The notes below the pieces were generated by a model. It had not been told where the DNA came from and ran no database searches. It worked only from the letters and a program-made list of their open reading frames with translations. A program made the translations under genes and the position numbers. This document shows, in pieces, positions 59,407-64,000 of a stretch of DNA of 64,000 bases (its first letter is position 1; every line of letters starts with the position of its first letter). Origin of the DNA: Paulownia fortunei. Its lineage: Eukaryota > Streptophyta > Magnoliopsida > Lamiales > Paulowniaceae. Location of the stretch: NCBI GenBank assembly GCA_019321725.1, contig JAGSPU010000063.1, forward strand, positions 1,364,001-1,428,000, given 5' to 3'.

Positions 59407-60916
59407 GAGAAAAAGGGGAAGAAAATAATACTAACATGAAGTTTTTGGATCCTATTATTTAAAGGGATATTTTCTCTGTGCAAAAGTTCAACAAATATTA
59501 GACAAAAAATAGTTAAAAATAAATCAAGTTGTGTGTCAAACGTGTAAGATTGTCTCATTAGTGTGTTGTCTTCGCTAAGACTATTAATTAATTAAATCTA
59601 ATAATTCAAGATTATCCTTAATGATTGGAAATTATTCTTGCTGCTCCCAACCACAAAGACCTGTTTAATTAAATAACTATGCACGGACAAATAGGTATCT
59701 ATAGGCATTAGAACAAAAGAATATGAAAGCTACATCATAATATAATTATAAGATTTAAATTACAAAACTATCCTTAATATTTGGATTATTTACGAAAAAA
59801 TTTATCTAAATTTATAAATTACAAACATCTCTTAACATTTATTTTTATGTTACATATTATACCTCTCTCGAGGGAATATTTATAAAATAAACACAAACTT
59901 TAAAAAGATGTTTATAATTTAAAAAAAATAAATGGTTTTTTTTTATAATTAGATTGAGCCTTAAATATAGTTTTTATAACTTATCATATATATATATATA
60001 TACACATGGATATACTATCAATTTAATATTTAAATTCCATAGTTGCCTTTTGTGGTCTACTACTTACTCGAGGCTTTTGAGTTGTGAAAAAAAAATTCAG
60101 ACTAGGCCCAGTGAATTATCTTTTGTTCTGGAAAGTTGTACTTGGGCCCAATAAAAAGTGAGAAAAAGATTACACGGGAAAGAAGAATTGGGCCGAAGAG
60201 GAAACTAGACCAAGGAATCTGTCCATTTTTATCCAACATAGATCGATCGTTCGTATCCTTTAATATTTTCTTTCCTAACTCCTTCTCTAGGACAGTGGTT
60301 CACGGTCTGACCACAGAAAAGAGCTAATCGAAAGGAAGAAAGAAGGTCAAAGGATTCTAGGTTTACCAACAATGAAAATTTGCACTATCGATCGATCGGT
60401 CGATCTATCCGTAACTTAGCTAATCTAACATCTCCACAAGATTAGAACTAGCTAAGAATTTTATCTTAAAAAAAAAAAAAAGTAATGGTAAAGTTAAATT
60501 TAGATTTAATTTTTCATATATAATTTTGGAGGTGTGAATCATTTGGCATAATCACTTCAAAAAAATGGGTGTGAGAAAGAAAGACAAGACCTCCACATCA
60601 AATCAAGAACCTCCACCCATAAAACCAATAAACAAAAACACCTGCATGATCCATTATTACAAAGCCACTTTAATTGGGTCGGCAGCCCATCCTATGAATC
60701 TTGCTTTGGGCCCACACCACATGTGCTTGCTTAATTACCATACAATGAATAGATATTTTTTCATTAAATTTGACTCTTTATTTTATTTAGTTTTTTTTTT
60801 ACTTTGATTTATAGTATGTTAAATCCTAAAATCAATTGAAGCCCTCAAGTCAGTTTAGGTTAATTCTTGTGAAATGAAAACATTATATATTTAAAATCTT
60901 AGTCTCACGTTCCAAG
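59407..60916. other. Intergenic region between bHLH gene and tRNA gene
   Basis: Holds the bHLH 3' UTR, a TA repeat at about 59986-60001, and a patch with GGGCCC/GGCCCA words (60103-60200) that resembles promoter sequence. Frames here are short (up to 80 aa) and unrecognised. A cluster of cgatcgatcg words at 60386-60405 is a local simple repeat. Confidence 0.45.
59518..59523 (+). terminator. Candidate poly(A) signal of the bHLH gene
   Basis: AATAAA lies 112 bases after the stop codon. Confidence 0.4.
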
Positions 60917-60990
60917 GGCCTATTAGCTCAGTTGGTTAGAGCGTCGTGCTAATAACGCGAAGGTCGCAGGTTCGAGACCTGCATGGGCCA
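60917..60990 (+). tRNA. tRNA-Ile(AAU): tRNA-Ile (anticodon AAU)
   Basis: 74 bases with a full cloverleaf: acceptor GGCCTAT/ATGGGCC, D stem GCTC/GAGC, anticodon stem TCGTG/CGCGA with loop CTAATAA, T stem GCAGG/CCTGC, discriminator A. The anticodon AAT is at 60951-60953. A34 is normally edited to inosine, so it reads AUU, AUC and AUA. The A box (TAGCTCAGTTGG) and B box (GGTTCGAGACC) are intact. There is no intron and CCA is not encoded. The fifth acceptor pair is U-G, because the usual C is T here. A CAA directly upstream and a T12 tract downstream fit plant Pol III genes. Confidence 0.95.
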
Positions 60991-61002
60991 ATTCAAGTGT
61001 TC

Positions 61003-61014
61003 TTTTTTTTTTTT
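61003..61014 (+). terminator. Pol III terminator (T12)
   Basis: Twelve consecutive T begin 13 bases after the tRNA 3' end, far more than the four or five needed by plant RNA polymerase III. Confidence 0.8.
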
Positions 61015-61165
61015 AAATTCTTGTTTGTTTTTGGTATCTTTTCTTCTTTTTTAAATAAATTCTTGTTTATTTTTTGCTATCTTTTCTTCTTTTTTAAATA
61101 AATTCTTGTTTGTTTTTGCTATCTTTTCTTCTTTCTTAAATACATTCTTGTTTGTTTTTGCTGTC
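61015..61165 (+). repeat. T-rich minisatellite, 42-43 bp period, about 3.5 copies
   Basis: Units consist of aaattcttgtttgttttt, gctatcttttcttcttt and ttaaata-type words, beginning near 61015, 61058, 61100 and 61143. The last is partial and ends in ctgtcttttcc. The array starts immediately after the T12 tract of the tRNA gene. Confidence 0.85.
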
Positions 61166-61545
61166 TTTTCCAAGATAAAAAAGAATAAATACTTGTTGGA
61201 TAAAGTTGGAACATTTTATTCTTAAAATCCCAAAACACACAAAGAGATACCATGAAAAAAAATCCATCTATATGAAGCAAGAATATAACAAATCTGCAGT
61301 TTGATTCCCCTACCATGTTACTATAATTTGCCAAAGCCTATAATGTCTCTCCATTTGTAGCTCTTCATTTTTAACCTTTTTCATCTGTCTCCATTTTAGA
61401 AGAAATTTATAATAAGACAATGATCCACCAAATTATTCTACTAAAAATGAAATTTGATTGGCTTTCTTGAAAAATCAAGATATTTATTCCTAACTAAACT
61501 TGGCTTTTTGGTACAATTATTTCAAAACTAGTAATGCTTTTGCTA

Positions 61546-61587
<42 letters not shown>

Positions 61588-62410
61588 ATGTGTGCATTTT
61601 GGAAGCCTTAGTTGAACCCTAATTAGTTCAAAAAGTTCAGAGTCAAACATAACAACCCTACTTAACTTTTTTTTGTTTTTTTCATGAAGCGATCAAATAT
61701 ATATCATTATATTTGAATATTATTAATAAAAAAATTATAATAATAATAAAGTATTAAATAAATAATTATTATAAAAGTAGACAAATATATACATTTCTGG
61801 TGAAACTCAAATTTAAAACATCTAAATCTTGAGTTCTAATCCTTGGCGAACACTACTTAGTATTGAAATCCACAGAACTAGAAAAAACAATCTGGTATAG
61901 TGCGGTGGAATACGCAATTAATTTATCACAGTGCGTTACTTGTAATTATGGTATTCAATTGCCAAATTGGGATAAAGACACACTTAACAAGAAAAAAAGG
62001 TTGTTGAAGATGTGTTTTTCCAAACAGCTAAATTGGGATGAAAAGGACTGGATTAGGGCAGAATCATTCTCTTCTTTGCTTCTTAAAAGTCTCTTTTAAT
62101 TTCAGAAGAAAAAAAAAAATATTGCACAATGAATCTTGAAGAAGAAGTCATAATTGTATGAATGGTGGTAGGCAACTAGCCATTTCATTTGTACTAAAAT
62201 CATAGCGTATGACATGTTGGACTTGGCACACCCAAATGAAGCCGAAAAACTGGTTACGCAATAGGTATTACATAAATTAATATTTAGTATTCTGAGATAA
62301 AAAAAATTTTATTGTATTGATTATTATTATTATTTATAAAATTTTATTAACAAAATGTACGTATAATAGAATTTAGTAAAATTTATAACAAAAAATTATA
62401 TCTCAACTTG
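61166..62410. other. Intergenic region with a (GT)n microsatellite
   Basis: No supportable gene. A plus-strand frame at 61863-62099 (78 aa) repeats a QL-NWD word, but has no known family and no splice context. Otherwise AT-rich. Confidence 0.45.
61548..61586. repeat. (GT)n microsatellite
   Basis: Nineteen GT units and one extra G, followed by a short gcatgtgtgcat tail. Confidence 0.92.
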
Positions 62411-62610
62411 CCTGCTGTCGTGTGAGACGGCGTCGTTCGCTTGGGCATCGTCACCGAGCCAACAGAGCGTTACTATCGCACTTTTAATTCAGGTCAGGCG
62501 GGATTACCAACTGAGTTTAAGCATATCAATAAGTAGAGATAAGGATTTCCTTAGTAACGACGAGCGAATTGGAAATAACCCAACTTGAAAATTAAATTGG
62601 ATCATGTTCA
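62411..62610 (+). pseudogene. Decayed nuclear rDNA fragment (probable ITS2 end plus 25S 5' end)
   Basis: From about 62490 the sequence follows the conserved start of plant 25S rRNA: aggtcaggcgggattacc, ctgagtttaagcatatcaa, taag, aaggattt, tagtaacg-cgagcgaa, then aacccaacttgaaaat. Compared with the usual sequence (from memory) it has many C-to-T and G-to-A changes and lacks about 14 bases after the first 60. The GC-richer stretch at 62411-62480 is probably decayed ITS2. The fragment is far too short and degraded to yield rRNA, so it is a relic. Confidence 0.8.
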
Positions 62611-64000
62611 AAAGTTATTCTTTAATATCAACAGCATATTGCAGTATGTTTATTAATTATTTTGCTATATTTTCTTATCATTTTATCTGCACTAAACTTG
62701 TTTATCTATCTATTGTATGTAATATATTTAAATTTTAATTTGTACATCATTTGTGAGATCTTGATTAACGCGCAGTTGGACATCCGACTTTCTATTCATC
62801 CTGTATCACCGGTTCTATTTATAAAAAATGGCCCACTTGGAACGGGCATCATGGTTTAGTGGATTATGACCATAGACAGCGGCGCTTGTTTACTCTCGTA
62901 TAAATTATTGTAATTTCATCTTTTTGAGAAATGCACAAACAAGTTAATAATAAGGGAAAGAACGAGTAGGATAGGTAGGGTCGACTGCAAAAGTTTTGTG
63001 TAACTTATTCAAAAATGTGTCATCTTTTCAATTTCAGCCTTTGATTCCACTTTGACCCATCCATCTAAAGTTTTGGATTTGTCCTTGATAATTGCGGTCG
63101 TGTTATAAATATAAGTGGGCTAATTAGATATCAAAGTCATCTGGAAACAATAATTTTTTTATTTTTTTTGTTGGGGGGGGGGGCGACTTTGTGGCAATTT
63201 AATTTTGGTGAGGTGATAGTATAGATTATTATCGATGATATATATGAGTGGGTATAATATCTATTAAATTGGTATGGTGATAAAAGTCATTTGATTACGC
63301 AAAATATTTAAATTGAATCATAATTATTACTTAAAAAATAATTAATATAACCCATTAATATGCTAGAATTTTATTAAATATGTGATTAGATTTGGTAGTA
63401 AGCTAGCATCTTATAAATATATTAGAACAACTGAAAATTAAATTGCTAGTGGATGAGACAATCTGTGAACTTGGTGCAACTTTATGACAGAAAACATGTT
63501 CCCATAACAATATTCCGTAGTATAGACTATAGATACTGTTGCCATCATGGCTAGTTGGGTGGTTGGCTAGCAAGTTCATTGTACTTGACCTACAAGAATG
63601 AACCATGAACAACAACCCCCCCACTCCCCACTCCCCACCCCCACCCTATAAATAAATATTTTATTAATAATAATAAAACCGATCATAATTAAAAAAAAAT
63701 CATGGTAATGATAAAAATAGTTATTACAATAGCAGTAATGACATATAATTAGGTCATACCTCAACTTTCATTTCCTTACAATTAGTTGTTAAGCCACTTG
63801 ATTTTCCATCATTTCTTGCAACATATACTTTGCAGGTATGGCTTACTCTTTCCACTAGATTGGAAGTTTTATAGGGTTTGTTTGGTTTTATTTTTGACGC
63901 ATTTTGGAGAAAAATATATTTAGGAATATATAGTATTTTTTGAAAATAATTGATTTGATGTATTTTTAGAAAAAGCTGTGTATGATTTTATTTTTAGAGA
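62611..64000. other. AT-rich right end of the window
   Basis: No gene was seen. A GC-richer patch at 62770-62900 may belong to the same rDNA-linked insertion but was not recognised. There is a G11 run at 63173-63183, a C-rich tract at 63616-63646, and from about 63875 to the edge a gtttgtttggttt-type start that resembles the end of a small transposon continuing beyond the window. Confidence 0.45.
63616..63646 (-). other. G-quadruplex motif on the minus strand (C-rich on plus)
   Basis: Five C runs (7, 4, 4, 5 and 3 bases) separated by ACT, ACT, A and A. On the minus strand this is a canonical quadruplex pattern, on the plus strand a possible i-motif. No gene is nearby. Confidence 0.6.

Noticed and set aside
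61863..62099. Plus-strand 78-aa frame with a repeated NWD word
   Set aside because: Codon composition looks less random than its surroundings, but no known domain, start context or splice partner could be found.
62838..62875. tRNA-like gcatcatggtttagtgga word
   Set aside because: No B box, no paired acceptor stem and no cloverleaf can be drawn.
1..64000. CRISPR array, phage, operon or bacterial mobile element
   Set aside because: The direct repeats are microsatellites or diverged tandem units without unique spacers, genes have plant introns, and no bacterial families are present.

Overview
The window is nuclear DNA from a flowering plant, most likely a eudicot. Coding sequence is broken by many short GT-AG introns. 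Intergenic DNA is very AT-rich and full of microsatellites, small AT-rich repeats and decayed elements. Every gene matches a plant family: a type-A cytokinin response regulator, strictosidine-synthase-like proteins, an F-box protein, a HAD hydrolase, a kinesin-7 and a subgroup Ib bHLH factor. Nothing bacterial, plastid or mitochondrial was recognised. Exon models were built by hand from reading frames and splice sites. Each complete model sums to a whole number of codons, which is the main support for the exon boundaries.

Layout. 1-627 (minus): the 5' three exons of a type-A response regulator of ARR8/ARR9 type, with the rest off the left edge. 628-11431: its upstream region, then about 10 kb without a supportable gene. 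11432-26987: a strictosidine-synthase-like (SSL) cluster, all on the plus strand, with an intact three-exon gene (369 aa), a decayed copy lacking exon 1, and a second intact gene (425 aa) with introns of 2.8 and 1.2 kb. A single-exon F-box gene sits on the minus strand inside the cluster (17107-18441). 26988-32378: intergenic. 32379-35917: a six-exon HAD-family hydrolase (288 aa) with a GA-repeat leader and an AUG-UAG start-stop uORF. 37540-54807: a 31-exon mitotic kinesin of KIN-7O type (1,244 aa) with an E2F-type site just upstream. 57503-59406: a three-exon bHLH factor of the iron-deficiency Ib group (246 aa). 60917-60990: a tRNA-Ile(AAU) gene with a Pol III terminator. About 62411-62610: a decayed nuclear rDNA fragment (probable end of ITS2 plus the 5' end of 25S).

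The genes do not form one pathway. They look like ordinary neighbours on a plant chromosome. The only related set is the SSL cluster, which arose by tandem duplication followed by decay of one copy and divergence of the other. I found no convincing undescribed system. The most testable observations are the AUG-UAG uORF, a possible alternative RG-rich last exon of the kinesin, the HAD protein lacking the second motif-I aspartate, the rDNA relic, a dispersed pair of related AT-rich MITE-like elements, and a tandem repeat whose third unit differs from the second by C-to-T changes along its best-aligned stretch.
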